40,067 nt of DNA. Source: Candidatus Saccharimonadia bacterium (GTDB lineage Bacteria > Patescibacteriota > Saccharimonadia > Saccharimonadales > Saccharimonadaceae). The DNA lies in NCBI GenBank assembly GCA_023257815.1, contig JALRBJ010000006.1:1-40067 (forward strand), given 5' to 3'. The position numbers and the translations under genes are program-made. Shown piece by piece: positions 31,296-40,067 of the stretch; position 1 is the first letter of the stretch; every line of letters starts with the position of its first letter. The notes below the pieces were generated by a model. That model did not search any database, was not told where the DNA came from, and saw only the letters and a list, made by a program, of their open reading frames with translations.

Positions 31296-34200
31296 ATGCC
31301 GAAACTTGACGACTACAACGACCCTGATGAAATATACAACCCTGCTAATAAACTCGCCAAAAAGGAGCAGGCAGCAGGAGGTGAAGATTTTAGGGAGCCA
31401 GGCGGAACTTCAAACTCATCACAAAACTCAAGAACAAGCTCAACACAGAATGTACAAAATCGTGAAAATGGATTCTATGAACCCGATGATAACGAACCAG
31501 ACCGAGGCGCCAGCAAAACCGTCAGCTTAAGGACAATATACAGAAAACGCGGAGCAACCGCAGCGCTCATTACCCTGATGCTCGGCCTACCTACGATTAT
31601 AGCTATTTTTCTATCGCCAGCGCTCGTGATTCAGCAATTTACCGAAGCACTGACGGGTGAATTTAACGACCAGCTTGGTGCTTTAGATGTTCGCTCAACG
31701 CTTCTTCTGAAGAAAAAATACAATTCCGTCTTTACAAAAAATGTGTGTGGAACAGTCGTATCTATAGGCTGTAAATACAAGACAATCCGTTTAAAATCAG
31801 GGCTTGCTAAGCGTCTAGAAAATGCAGGCGTCACAATTAAGGGTGACGAGAGTCTTATACCTGGTCGGGTAAAGCCAACTCACTTTGTGTTTGAAGGCAA
31901 GGAGATTCCCGCCAAAGATTTACTAAAGGAGGCGAGGAACAATGTATCACTCCAAAAAGCTTTGCGCAAAGGCTACGACCCCCTATATGCGGCTTTTTCG
32001 GATAGAAAAGCGGCAGATATACGCACACGACTTGGCTTAAAAAGAAGTAGCGACGTTAAGGCCTCGACCGATGAAAAACAGATGAATGAAGATCTTAAGG
32101 AGACAGCCGCCGGCGAGAATAACATTCCAGAGAGCGGCGAGAAGCTTACTGCACAAAAAGATGAAAACGGCAACGTAACCGGTTACGTGGACGCCGATGG
32201 TACTGTTATAGATAAACTTGAGGGTGAACGAATTAATAGCCTTATTGATGAATCCATTGGTCAGGGCAAATTAGCCGAGAAAGTTGGAAAAGCAGCCACA
32301 AAAGGTTCGCTCAAGAGCGTATTAACATCCACGGCCTTTGGTGCCGGTGCAATCGATAGCGCATGTACGGCATGGACACTCATTCGTGTTGCAGGGTATG
32401 CGGCAAAGATATACCAAAAACGACAGTTGGCACGATACTACTACGAGTTTGCAAAGTTTGCTCATAAACAACGGTATGGGGATTCCACGGCAGAAGAAAC
32501 CGAATTCTTCGCGAACAAACTGACCAGCGTGAATAGTGAGGGCAAGAACGCACTCGATTCAGACGGCTATAGGTTTGCTGCCTACGGCGACAGTTTTAAC
32601 CCGGGTAATTTTGACGCAGAAACGGCTAACCTGAAAAAGGGTGAGGTTACAGATGAAGATATTAACAGAATAATGGTTCAAAACGAAACCAGCCGCTACA
32701 TAAATGGTCAGCTTATAAGCACCAGCTTGATGGCGAAGATCGCAACAGCCATAACAGCTGGTAACTCTAGTGCAGTAGACGCAGCCGATAAGACTTGTGG
32801 GTTTGTAAAAAGCTGGAAAGGCCAAGCGTTAGTATTCGGACTTGCAGCAGCCGGTGCCGTAGTAGCCTTCTTTACCGGTAGCGCATCGGTCAGCGTAGGA
32901 GCGATCGCTCAAGGCGCCGTGAGCGTGGCAGTGTCTGTTGTATTTGCACTGCTTCAACCAAAGCTTATTGATATGGCTAAAGGGGAGGTAATTAAAGGCG
33001 ACGAGAATGGTAACGAAACCGGTAACGGAGGTACTTCTGGGGCGGGTGGTTACAATGGCGAAATGAGTCAAGGTACGGGCATGGGCGTTGCAACTCAAAA
33101 AACATACCAAGACTACAATAAACTCTCAACAGAAGTTGCCGCCAAGTACGCAGAAATCGACAGAAGTGAAAGAAGCCCGCTTGACCCAACAAGTAAGAAT
33201 ACGTTCCTAGGTAGCATCGTAGCGACCATTTTGCCATACACCACAAAGATGCAAACAGTTGGCTCAACCAGCCTAGCTCTTTCGTCATTCGTAACGGCCA
33301 GTATTTCATCGCTTGGCATGGTAAAAACCGCCAAAGCAGATAGCGATGATAAATACAATCAATGCGACGATCCTGAATACAAAAGCAGAGACTTAGCAGC
33401 CGACCCGTTCTGTAATCTACGATACGCCATTCCCGTAGAAGACCTAAATATCGACCCAGACAAGGTATTAGACTACATGATCACGGGGGGTTACATATCG
33501 GAAGAAGATGAAACACCGCAGGGTGATTACGCGGACTACGTAGCAAAGTGTTTTGACAGAAAAACATCAATTGGTGACAGTGTTACCGATTACACCGATG
33601 GTGAAGGCGAGAGTGGTGGTGACGCTGGTGACGAGTGCATTATTGGCAAAGGCGGCAGCAGTGAAGAACGAAACAAAATGTTCCGACTCTTCTATATCGA
33701 CACTCGTATAAGTGATGGTATGGAAGAAGATTTCGATACAGCAGCGCCCGAAGTAGTCGGCGGAATTGATCTGAATATTGCATCATTCAATGTTCGCGGT
33801 GCAAGCCACGACGGCGAGAATGGCACTATATCCTACCAAACCCGCATGAAGAAAACAGTCGAAACAGTTCAAAAGGAAAACTTCGACGTTATCGGATTCC
33901 AAGAATTCGAAACCAAGCAACGTACAGAATTTAATGCTGCCCTAAGTAGTACATACACCTTATCGAGCAATGATGGCGGTAGCGATAACGGCAACGGTAT
34001 TGCTTGGAATTCAGCAAAGTATGACTTAGTCAGTAAGGGCACCCAACCAAGCCTTAAATACTTTAATAACGGCAAATTAAAAGCTCCTTGGGTAAAGCTT
34101 AAAGATAAATCAACCAACCAGATGTTCTATTTCCTTAATACACACGATCCGGCCAATGTGGGTGGTGACTATTCTGCCGAACGAACCGCGAATGCCGTAC

Positions 34201-36002
34201 AACACGTAGCCTTCATGAAGGAGAAGGCAGCCGAAGGTATACCTGTATTCATATCGGGTGACTTTAACTCCTCATTCAAGAAAAGAACATCCCCAGGAGG
34301 TGGTGATACTAACGTAACAGCTAATAATATTAAAGAAACACTGCCGTACTGCGTTATGACTTCAGGAGATACTATTAAGAATGCTTTCGACGTGTATAAG
34401 AATCGAGATGCCAGATGTCCAAACGAAGATATCAACTGGGATAAAGAAGATCCGGGCAAGGGTTGCTCAACTCAAATTGATCACTTGTATATACTTACGG
34501 GCAGTCAAGCGGCTACTGTTAACGGATTTGGATGTGTCCGCAAAGGTGATAAAGCAGGCACAGTTGACGCAGGAAACGGTTCAGATCATGACACCGTAAA
34601 GTTTAGTGTGTCAATCGCCGGCGTAAACCAAAGTAGCGGGGCAGGCAGTAGTTTCGTTATAGGTTCCTATAACCAAAAAAGAGCTCTGCCCGCATCCAGT
34701 CACACAGCTGCAGTTAACAATATAGTCAATAGTAATATGGACGTGGTTGGAACTCAGGAAACTTCAGATCCAAAATTCACCAGGTATAGAGATCAATTAA
34801 AAAATGCCGGCTACGGATCGTATCCTTTGGCAGCAGGACCAAACCAGACCTGCAGCAATGCCCAGGCAATATTCTTTAAGTTATCAAAATTTAGTCTACT
34901 AAAGGGCGAGTACTTTGAAATACCACGCTACCCTGATCCAGCAGTTAACTGTGGTAATGGAGAAAAAACAGTAGCCAGCCATAAAGATGCAGTAGCGGAC
35001 GGGTATCCAGCAACTTGGACACATATTCCGGTAGTCTGGTTGCAAGATGTGGCAACCAAGCAGACGGTGATAGTCATTAATACTCATAACGTGGCAAATG
35101 TGAAGGGTGCTGCAGGCACGAATCCCGCAAAGAGTCGTTGGAGATCGGCGCAAATATATATTGAACAGATACAACGCCTGAAGTCACAAAACCCAGGAAC
35201 GCCAATATTCATGACTGGTGACTTCAATGAGGGAACAGATGTACGAAATGACGGCAATACGACATACCAAGGCAAGCAAGAAAATCTATTCTTTTGCATG
35301 GTTGCAAACACAGGCCTACTAAAGAGTGTTGATGGTCCAGTTATGAAATGTGATCCAAAATATAGTGTAGGTGGAGTTGATTATATATATGCATCACCAG
35401 AAGTAACCGTTGATTGGACAAAAACTATCGCTAGCGGAGGAGGAGATAGTGGTCCACCATCCTACACAGACCACCCTGTGCTTTACGCAAAGGTAACCGT
35501 TCCAGGTAGTGGCGCAGCCAGTCCGACTACTTCGCTACCGTCAAAAGATGGATGGGTATGGCCAGTGCCAGATGTTAAGTCAATGGGAACTCTTCCCTAT
35601 GGAGCAAAGGGCTCAAAGGGAATTCACAAGGGAATAGATATCGGTATATCTGGTGGTGCAGCACTTGGCAAAACAGTGGTTGCCGCGCACGATGGCACCG
35701 TAAACAGAGTATGGGGCAAAGACAGCGCCTGCGGTACCTACATATCGATAGCAGCGTCTGACACAAAATACTACGCCGCCTACCAGCACGTAGCTGGAGA
35801 CAGCGTGCTTGTAAAAGCTGGAGACAAGGTTAAGGCTGGTCAACCAATTGCAAAAATTGGTCGGCAAGGAGGGTCAAGCTGCGGATCGGCTGGATTCTTC
35901 CACCTTCACTTCAGCATTGAAACTCGTCCTGGTACGGTGAGTGAATATGCAGACAAATTCCCCAACGGAACTATAGATCCTCTAAAGGTGTTGCCAAAAT
36001 GA
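31296..36002 (+). CDS. Giant secreted fusion: two EEP nuclease-like domains plus M23 peptidase
   Basis: This 1568-residue protein has an Asn/Gln-rich cytoplasmic start, then a membrane helix (about 92-115, LITLMLGLPTIIAIFLSPAL) and a long helical region with further hydrophobic stretches near 520-560 and 660-685. EEP domain 1 spans about 824-1106: SFNVRG, FQEFE, LNTHDP, SGDFNSS, QIDHLY, GSDHD. EEP domain 2 spans about 1119-1401: SYNQKR, TQETS, INTHN, TGDFNEG, VDYIYA, YTDHP. The M23 metallopeptidase spans about 1417-1568: HKGIDIG, YQHV, HLHFSI. All catalytic residues look present. It probably cuts peptidoglycan and nucleic acid or phospholipid outside the cell. The ATGA overlap couples it to the lysozyme gene. 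Confidence 0.85.
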   Translation: MPKLDDYNDPDEIYNPANKLAKKEQAAGGEDFREPGGTSNSSQNSRTSSTQNVQNRENGFYEPDDNEPDRGASKTVSLRTIYRKRGATAALITLMLGLPTIIAIFLSPALVIQQFTEALTGEFNDQLGALDVRSTLLLKKKYNSVFTKNVCGTVVSIGCKYKTIRLKSGLAKRLENAGVTIKGDESLIPGRVKPTHFVFEGKEIPAKDLLKEARNNVSLQKALRKGYDPLYAAFSDRKAADIRTRLGLKRSSDVKASTDEKQMNEDLKETAAGENNIPESGEKLTAQKDENGNVTGYVDADGTVIDKLEGERINSLIDESIGQGKLAEKVGKAATKGSLKSVLTSTAFGAGAIDSACTAWTLIRVAGYAAKIYQKRQLARYYYEFAKFAHKQRYGDSTAEETEFFANKLTSVNSEGKNALDSDGYRFAAYGDSFNPGNFDAETANLKKGEVTDEDINRIMVQNETSRYINGQLISTSLMAKIATAITAGNSSAVDAADKTCGFVKSWKGQALVFGLAAAGAVVAFFTGSASVSVGAIAQGAVSVAVSVVFALLQPKLIDMAKGEVIKGDENGNETGNGGTSGAGGYNGEMSQGTGMGVATQKTYQDYNKLSTEVAAKYAEIDRSERSPLDPTSKNTFLGSIVATILPYTTKMQTVGSTSLALSSFVTASISSLGMVKTAKADSDDKYNQCDDPEYKSRDLAADPFCNLRYAIPVEDLNIDPDKVLDYMITGGYISEEDETPQGDYADYVAKCFDRKTSIGDSVTDYTDGEGESGGDAGDECIIGKGGSSEERNKMFRLFYIDTRISDGMEEDFDTAAPEVVGGIDLNIASFNVRGASHDGENGTISYQTRMKKTVETVQKENFDVIGFQEFETKQRTEFNAALSSTYTLSSNDGGSDNGNGIAWNSAKYDLVSKGTQPSLKYFNNGKLKAPWVKLKDKSTNQMFYFLNTHDPANVGGDYSAERTANAVQHVAFMKEKAAEGIPVFISGDFNSSFKKRTSPGGGDTNVTANNIKETLPYCVMTSGDTIKNAFDVYKNRDARCPNEDINWDKEDPGKGCSTQIDHLYILTGSQAATVNGFGCVRKGDKAGTVDAGNGSDHDTVKFSVSIAGVNQSSGAGSSFVIGSYNQKRALPASSHTAAVNNIVNSNMDVVGTQETSDPKFTRYRDQLKNAGYGSYPLAAGPNQTCSNAQAIFFKLSKFSLLKGEYFEIPRYPDPAVNCGNGEKTVASHKDAVADGYPATWTHIPVVWLQDVATKQTVIVINTHNVANVKGAAGTNPAKSRWRSAQIYIEQIQRLKSQNPGTPIFMTGDFNEGTDVRNDGNTTYQGKQENLFFCMVANTGLLKSVDGPVMKCDPKYSVGGVDYIYASPEVTVDWTKTIASGGGDSGPPSYTDHPVLYAKVTVPGSGAASPTTSLPSKDGWVWPVPDVKSMGTLPYGAKGSKGIHKGIDIGISGGAALGKTVVAAHDGTVNRVWGKDSACGTYISIAASDTKYYAAYQHVAGDSVLVKAGDKVKAGQPIAKIGRQGGSSCGSAGFFHLHFSIETRPGTVSEYADKFPNGTIDPLKVLPK

Positions 36003-37384
36003 TACTCAAATACCTACACAAGGCTAGGTTTGCGTTGCTCATATTACTCTCGTGCATAGTAGCCCTTGAACCAATTAACGTTTTAGCAAAAAACGATGGC
36101 AAGTTATCTGATGAGCAAAGTCGTATTGGTAATAAAATCTTTTACTATAACCCTAATGATACCTGTAATGGCGGTTCAACCACTCCAACTATTACTCCAG
36201 TGGCAAACTCAGGTGGTGGCGATCCTGAGCCAATTTTACAGTTTTTTGTTGGCAAGGGACTTACACTTGCTGCAGCCGCTGGTTTTGCCGGCAATATGCA
36301 AGTTGAATCGGGTATGAATCCGAAGAATGTAGAAAACGCGTCTCAAGATGGAGAACTAAACAAAAAAGTAAATGGTGGAGGTGACGCTAAACCTGCCGCA
36401 GAAAATGGTGGAAAAATGTATACTCCAATTGATGGTGTTGGATTTGGTCTGGTTCAGTGGACATTTGGAGGATATAAAGCCGGACGTGAAGATCCATCTA
36501 AATTCACGTCACGACAGGGTGGCCTGTATCATTTTGCAAAAGAGCAAAATAAAGATATCACCGATATTAATTTGCAGCTTGAATATGTATGGAAAGAGTT
36601 AACTACAGGATACAAAAAAAGTACTCTCGATAAACTTTCAAACATAGCCAACCCCGTCGAAGCAGCAATCATCGTACACGATAACTATGAAATATCAGCC
36701 GATAGCGATTCAAAAGTACGCAGTGTTCGCGGCGGCAACGCAAAAACATATTATGATAATTTTAAAGATAAAATATCCGATGGTGCAGGCGCTGTCACAC
36801 CAACCGTTCAGCCTAACCCTGTAAGCGGAGGTGGTGCGTGTGGAGATAAAACTGCAGATACTAATGCGAGCGGTGGAGTAGGTGAGGCCGGTGGCCTGAC
36901 CTTTCCTTTAAAGACAACCAAGGCGATAATTAAAAAGGGCAGTGATGGCATGGTATGGTGCTTTGAGAGTCAAAGCAATTGCCACCACGACTACAATGCG
37001 GCAGATATTTTTGCACCCACAGGTACGCCGATCATTGCCGCAAAGCCAGGCAAAGTAGTAAGCAAGACAACCGGTTCATGTGAGTACTCTGGCTGTAACG
37101 TATCAGTAAAAGGCGACGACGGATTACTTTACTACTACACTCACATGAGTAAGCAGGCAATAGTGAATGTTGGTAAAAAAGTTACCGCAGGTGAGCAACT
37201 TGGCTCAGTTGGAACCAACGCAACCGCAATGAATACACCCCGTCACCTTCATTTCGATATTACAAGAGGTTCTTTTAGGCCATCTTGTTCTGGGTCAAGC
37301 TGTAATGATAGTGATTTTATAAACGTACAACCTGTATTAATACCAGCTTTTAACGCGTTGCCAGAAGGAGCCACCAGTGTATAA
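35999..37384 (+). CDS. Secreted wall hydrolase: phage-tail lysozyme plus M23 peptidase
   Basis: This 461-residue protein has a signal peptide (KARFALLILLSCIVALEPINVLA). Residues 75-250 resemble the phage tail-tip lysozyme domain (PILQFFVGKGLTLAAAAGFA, GNMQVESGMNPKNVEN, GFGLVQWTFGGYKAG), with E as the likely catalytic acid. Residues 300-450 are an M23 endopeptidase: HHDYNAADIFAPTGTPIIAA, YYTHMSK, RHLHFDI. It takes the VirB1 role of opening the wall for the secretion channel, and may also act on a partner cell. The start overlaps the previous stop (ATGA) and the end overlaps the next gene by 8 bp. Confidence 0.88.
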   Translation: MILKYLHKARFALLILLSCIVALEPINVLAKNDGKLSDEQSRIGNKIFYYNPNDTCNGGSTTPTITPVANSGGGDPEPILQFFVGKGLTLAAAAGFAGNMQVESGMNPKNVENASQDGELNKKVNGGGDAKPAAENGGKMYTPIDGVGFGLVQWTFGGYKAGREDPSKFTSRQGGLYHFAKEQNKDITDINLQLEYVWKELTTGYKKSTLDKLSNIANPVEAAIIVHDNYEISADSDSKVRSVRGGNAKTYYDNFKDKISDGAGAVTPTVQPNPVSGGGACGDKTADTNASGGVGEAGGLTFPLKTTKAIIKKGSDGMVWCFESQSNCHHDYNAADIFAPTGTPIIAAKPGKVVSKTTGSCEYSGCNVSVKGDDGLLYYYTHMSKQAIVNVGKKVTAGEQLGSVGTNATAMNTPRHLHFDITRGSFRPSCSGSSCNDSDFINVQPVLIPAFNALPEGATSV

Positions 37385-38882
37385 CGATAACCAACGATTA
37401 AGTATAAACCGGCGCACTGTGGTTGTAATTGGTTGCATATTAATTGCTGCAATTGTATTTATTTTTGTTGCACTACACGGTTTTTTGAACATTAAAGGGT
37501 TTAATAACAAATCTTTTACGTACAGTAGTCTTACGGATGATTTAGTAACCTCGTCTACCAACAAAGCAAGTGGTTCGTTTAATTTATTAGCGTCAGGAAA
37601 ACATACGGTTCAATTAACAAAAGATGACACTGGCATTGAGACACACTACGTAAATATCCCTTATTTCTTTGGAACGAGCACTATTAAAAGAAATAATAGC
37701 AGTTCAAAAATACAGGTAGTTGGAAGGGGTGTACAAGCACAACTTGCTATGACACCAACTGGGCTTATAGGCTGGAATAGTGCCGGTCTTATTCAACAAA
37801 TCAACCAATCAAGTATAGATAATTCAGACTCACCATCAAGCACTAATGTTTTCTTCCCTAATTTTGATGCTACATATCAAGTAAACTCTCATTATATTGG
37901 GGGAGTTGTAAAAGCCGATGATCAATATATCCCTATGTACTACGATACAATTACTGGTGATAATTTTTCTTACGATGCAATCCAAGCAAACAATTTATCT
38001 TCAAAGCAAGAGTCAACGGGATTTAGTGTATATAGCAATAAAAAAATTCAGCTTTACACACCAAATAATTCTAAGCCGAAGATCGTTACTACTAACGAAA
38101 CAATTTCAAACTACAACAATAATCCGCTCTATTCACTTACCTCAAAGACTTCTGTGATCGTTACCGGGGGCAACTTGTCTTCAATAAACGAGAATGAAGA
38201 TGTAAAGACTCCTGAAGCAAACTTAAAGCTATCAGTTATAGATAATACATTAGGAAAGACTGTTCGTACTAAACAGTTTGGAAGTACACAAGTCCAAGAT
38301 ATACTTCTTTCGCCAGATGGTAAGTTGATATTTATAAAAACGAATCAGTCAATGGCCATATACACTACAGGTTCTTTCGAAATTGTGTACATGGCACCAT
38401 TCACAATCAGTCAATTTATGTGGATAGATTCTGATAAATTTACTTTTGCCACTACAGACAAGGGTCTATTTATAGGCACGGCATCAAAGAAAGAAGCCTC
38501 CACGATTGTGTCTTATTCACTCGTAAGACCCACTCAATTATCGTTTATAGATAATGATTGGATTTACTTTACGGGTTATCCGGGCGATGATGAGGGTAGT
38601 CAAAACTCTGATGCATATCGAGCCTCAACAAAGGATACTCAAACAGGGTTTGATAATAAGGTGTTAGAAAAGTTTCCATATCAGGGCGATGGATATTACG
38701 TAGACTATATAAATAATAGGTTTATTGTTCAGCTTACAAAATACATCTCTTCATCTGGCGAAAATGTTAGTGAGGAAGACAAACAGAAAGCAAACGACTA
38801 TATATTTAACACAGTAGGTAGTTCAGTACCATCAACTGACATCATCTACACATACGTAGTAACCGACCTTCGTAGTTTTTAA
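37377..38882 (+). CDS. Membrane-anchored beta-rich protein, end of the T4SS-like operon
   Basis: This 501-residue protein is not recognised as a family. The start is GTG 37377 with AGAAGGAG 6 bp upstream, overlapping the preceding gene by 8 bp, so it is co-translated. An N-terminal helix (TVVVIGCILIAAIVFIFVALHGFL, about 14-37) is followed by an exported domain with repeated beta strands such as VQDILLSPDGKLIFIKTNQS and FEIVYMAPFTISQFMWIDSD, suggesting a beta-propeller. It is rich in Asn/Ser/Thr, with AT-rich codon use. Its operon position points to a role in the secretion machine, perhaps as a surface scaffold. It converges with dnaN after 3 bp. Confidence 0.75.
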   Translation: MYNDNQRLSINRRTVVVIGCILIAAIVFIFVALHGFLNIKGFNNKSFTYSSLTDDLVTSSTNKASGSFNLLASGKHTVQLTKDDTGIETHYVNIPYFFGTSTIKRNNSSSKIQVVGRGVQAQLAMTPTGLIGWNSAGLIQQINQSSIDNSDSPSSTNVFFPNFDATYQVNSHYIGGVVKADDQYIPMYYDTITGDNFSYDAIQANNLSSKQESTGFSVYSNKKIQLYTPNNSKPKIVTTNETISNYNNNPLYSLTSKTSVIVTGGNLSSINENEDVKTPEANLKLSVIDNTLGKTVRTKQFGSTQVQDILLSPDGKLIFIKTNQSMAIYTTGSFEIVYMAPFTISQFMWIDSDKFTFATTDKGLFIGTASKKEASTIVSYSLVRPTQLSFIDNDWIYFTGYPGDDEGSQNSDAYRASTKDTQTGFDNKVLEKFPYQGDGYYVDYINNRFIVQLTKYISSSGENVSEEDKQKANDYIFNTVGSSVPSTDIIYTYVVTDLRSF

Positions 38883-38885
38883 TGA

Positions 38886-39956
38886 TCAGCTTTTAAGTGG
38901 CATTATGATGTGTTTGTAGTTCTGATCTTTGGTGGATTCTGTTAAGACACAGGGAGCTAATTTACCAGAAAAACTAAAGGTAATTTGTTCTGCAGATACA
39001 GCCCCGAGCGCATCAATAAGATAGCGAGAGTTTAAGCTAACCTTACTGCTCTCTCCCGTGGCTTCAACTGTTATTTCGGATGAATTTTCACCAACCTCCG
39101 ACGCAATTGAGTGGATGATTGTTACTTTTTTGTCGGTATCTAGAGCAAGAGTAATACCCCCGCCAGATTCTCTAGCAAACAGACTAGCGATTTTTATTGT
39201 TCGAATTAATTCAACACGAGAAAGGGTGAGTGATGATTCTGATTTTGCTGGAATAAGTTGACGATAATCAGGAAAGTTACCATCGATTAATCGGCTTGTA
39301 ATTTCAACTTCTCCTAATCTAAAAGTAACCTGAGTGTCGTCAAATAAAACTTCTATTTCAATTGTATCGTCACGCAAGGTTCGCAAGACTTCTTGTAAAG
39401 TTGAGGTGGGTATAACAGCCGCGACATCACTTGCAGTGGTAGTAATCTTTCGTTCAGCTAGTCTATATCCATCAGTCGCTGCTAAATATAATCCTTTTTC
39501 AAATGAATGCCAAAAAACACCAGTTAGAATTGGCCGCGTTGAGTCATTACTTGCTGCAATAATTGTTTGAGCAACGGAGTTCTTAAAGTCATCAGATAAA
39601 AGTGAGTAACTTACGGCATTTTTATTGTTGATTGTGGGTAGTTCTGGAAACTCATCATCAGTAAGTCCGTTAATGGTTGATGATGAGTTTTTTGCGTTGA
39701 TATGAAGCTTATTGTTAGAAACAGTAAGTGTAATTTGTTCTTTCGGGAGGTTTTGTATGAACTCACTTAGTAGTTTCGCTGGTATTGTTATGGATCCTGG
39801 CTTTACTATTTTTGCACCAATCCTGTGTGATGCTGCAACTTCTACTCGGACGTGACAAGACTGGGTGAATGCAAAATGGAAAACGGAGTCGTTAAGACTG
39901 GAGAGGATGCGAGTGCCGTGATGGACTTGGCGATCAAACTCTGCGGCATCTTCCAC
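38886..39956 (-). CDS. dnaN: DNA polymerase III beta clamp, N-terminal part missing/replaced
   Basis: The sliding clamp encircles DNA and tethers replicative polymerase. From about residue 45 the match to DnaN is clear: RIGAKIVKPGSITIPAKLLSEFIQNLP, DEFPELPTI, SRPILTGVFWH, ATDGYRLA, IDGNFPDYRQLIP, and the terminal IIMPLKS. The family's first 60 or so residues are absent. The frame upstream (EDAAEFDRQVHHGTRILSSL) is unrelated to DnaN and lies in GC-rich sequence. The junction is near 39845. A clamp lacking this part of domain 1 should not close normally. Either the gene is disrupted by insertion, or the sequence is joined wrongly here. ATG 39956 is nominal. Confidence 0.8.
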   Translation of the reverse strand: MEDAAEFDRQVHHGTRILSSLNDSVFHFAFTQSCHVRVEVAASHRIGAKIVKPGSITIPAKLLSEFIQNLPKEQITLTVSNNKLHINAKNSSSTINGLTDDEFPELPTINNKNAVSYSLLSDDFKNSVAQTIIAASNDSTRPILTGVFWHSFEKGLYLAATDGYRLAERKITTTASDVAAVIPTSTLQEVLRTLRDDTIEIEVLFDDTQVTFRLGEVEITSRLIDGNFPDYRQLIPAKSESSLTLSRVELIRTIKIASLFARESGGGITLALDTDKKVTIIHSIASEVGENSSEITVEATGESSKVSLNSRYLIDALGAVSAEQITFSFSGKLAPCVLTESTKDQNYKHIIMPLKS

Positions 39957-40067
39957 ATCATTGAATGGATCCGCACCACCATGCTCCTCTGTGTTGTGCT
40001 GATCGGCTCGCCCCTACTCGGCCTGTGGTACGTGTTGGGAGTCTCCTTCCTCTACGGCATCGTTGTT
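39876..40067 (+). CDS. GC-rich small membrane protein, 3' end outside window
   Basis: An open frame runs to the window end (64 codons from ATG 39876). It has a polar start (MENGVVKTGEDASAVMDLAI), then a hydrophobic region MLLCVVLIGSPLLGLWYVLG and SFLYGIVV, so at least one or two membrane helices. GGGTGA lies 7 bp before the ATG. Codon choice (CTC, ATC, TAC, GGC, GTG) matches the other GC-rich orphan genes and differs strongly from dnaN. The frame is antisense to the nominal dnaN 5' end, and the two cannot both be normal. No family recognised. Confidence 0.6.
   Translation, partial: MENGVVKTGEDASAVMDLAIKLCGIFHIIEWIRTTMLLCVVLIGSPLLGLWYVLGVSFLYGIVV

Noticed and set aside
1-40067. Alternative genetic code (UGA as Gly, as in SR1/Gracilibacteria)
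   Set aside because: TGA ends several genes at the expected family C-terminus (for example RlmH after TKYHHS and PadR), so it is a normal stop.
1-40067. CRISPR array or insertion sequence
   Set aside because: No regularly spaced repeats, no cas-like genes and no transposase or integrase frame were seen.

Overview
The window looks like a piece of a Candidatus Saccharibacteria (TM7, Patescibacteria/CPR) genome. The evidence is moderate GC; TGA used as an ordinary stop, which rules out the UGA=Gly code of SR1/Gracilibacteria; compact operons; many genes with a -10 box directly upstream of the start codon; and a reduced gram-positive-style type IV secretion system (T4SS)-like cluster of VirB2-, VirB6-, PrgI-, TraC-like and VirB4-like proteins of the kind known from this group. 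Species is not determinable by eye. Both ends cut genes: valS lacks its 5' part at the left, and a small membrane-protein gene runs off the right end.

Layout. Bases 1-5.3 kb hold valS (3' part), a small membrane protein, a HIT-rlmH operon, a GC-rich orphan gene, an EEP-family hydrolase, a DUF1089-like gene and tRNA-Ser(CGA). Bases 5.3-8.6 kb hold two small membrane proteins, then an operon of a PadR regulator and a DrrAB-type ABC exporter. Its promoter carries two copies of a palindrome, one lying exactly between the -35 and -10 boxes. Bases 8.6-12.1 kb hold a large surface beta-propeller-like protein with a sortase-like C-terminus, a GC-rich lipoprotein gene and an unknown gene. Bases 12.2-14.75 kb hold three tRNA genes (Arg-GCG, Ser-GCU, Ser-UGA). 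Each is followed by a terminator and then a member of a dispersed repeat family. A membrane protein, another GC-rich orphan gene and a VirB2-like pilin gene lie among them. Bases 14.7-16.1 kb hold comF and hsp20, divergently transcribed.

Bases 16.1-38.9 kb form the main system. A minus-strand operon of five VirB2/TrbC-like pilin genes (one with two pilin units) diverges from a plus-strand series: VirB6-like protein 1, a membrane-anchored Ca-binding-repeat protein, VirB6-like protein 2, PrgI (VirB3-like), a TraC-like protein, VirB4 ATPase, a giant protein fusing two EEP nuclease-like domains to an M23 peptidase, a lysozyme-M23 protein, and a membrane-anchored beta-rich protein. No relaxase, VirD4, VirB11 or VirB8/9/10 is visible. 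I infer an envelope-spanning export or uptake machine with wall-cutting and possibly nucleic-acid-cutting heads, rather than a complete conjugation system.

Bases 38.9-40.07 kb hold dnaN on the minus strand. Its N-terminal part (about the first 60 residues of the family) is missing and is replaced by a GC-rich sequence that encodes a membrane protein on the opposite strand. Together with three other GC-rich single-gene islands, this suggests repeated acquisition of small exported or membrane-protein genes, although an assembly chimera at the right end cannot be excluded.
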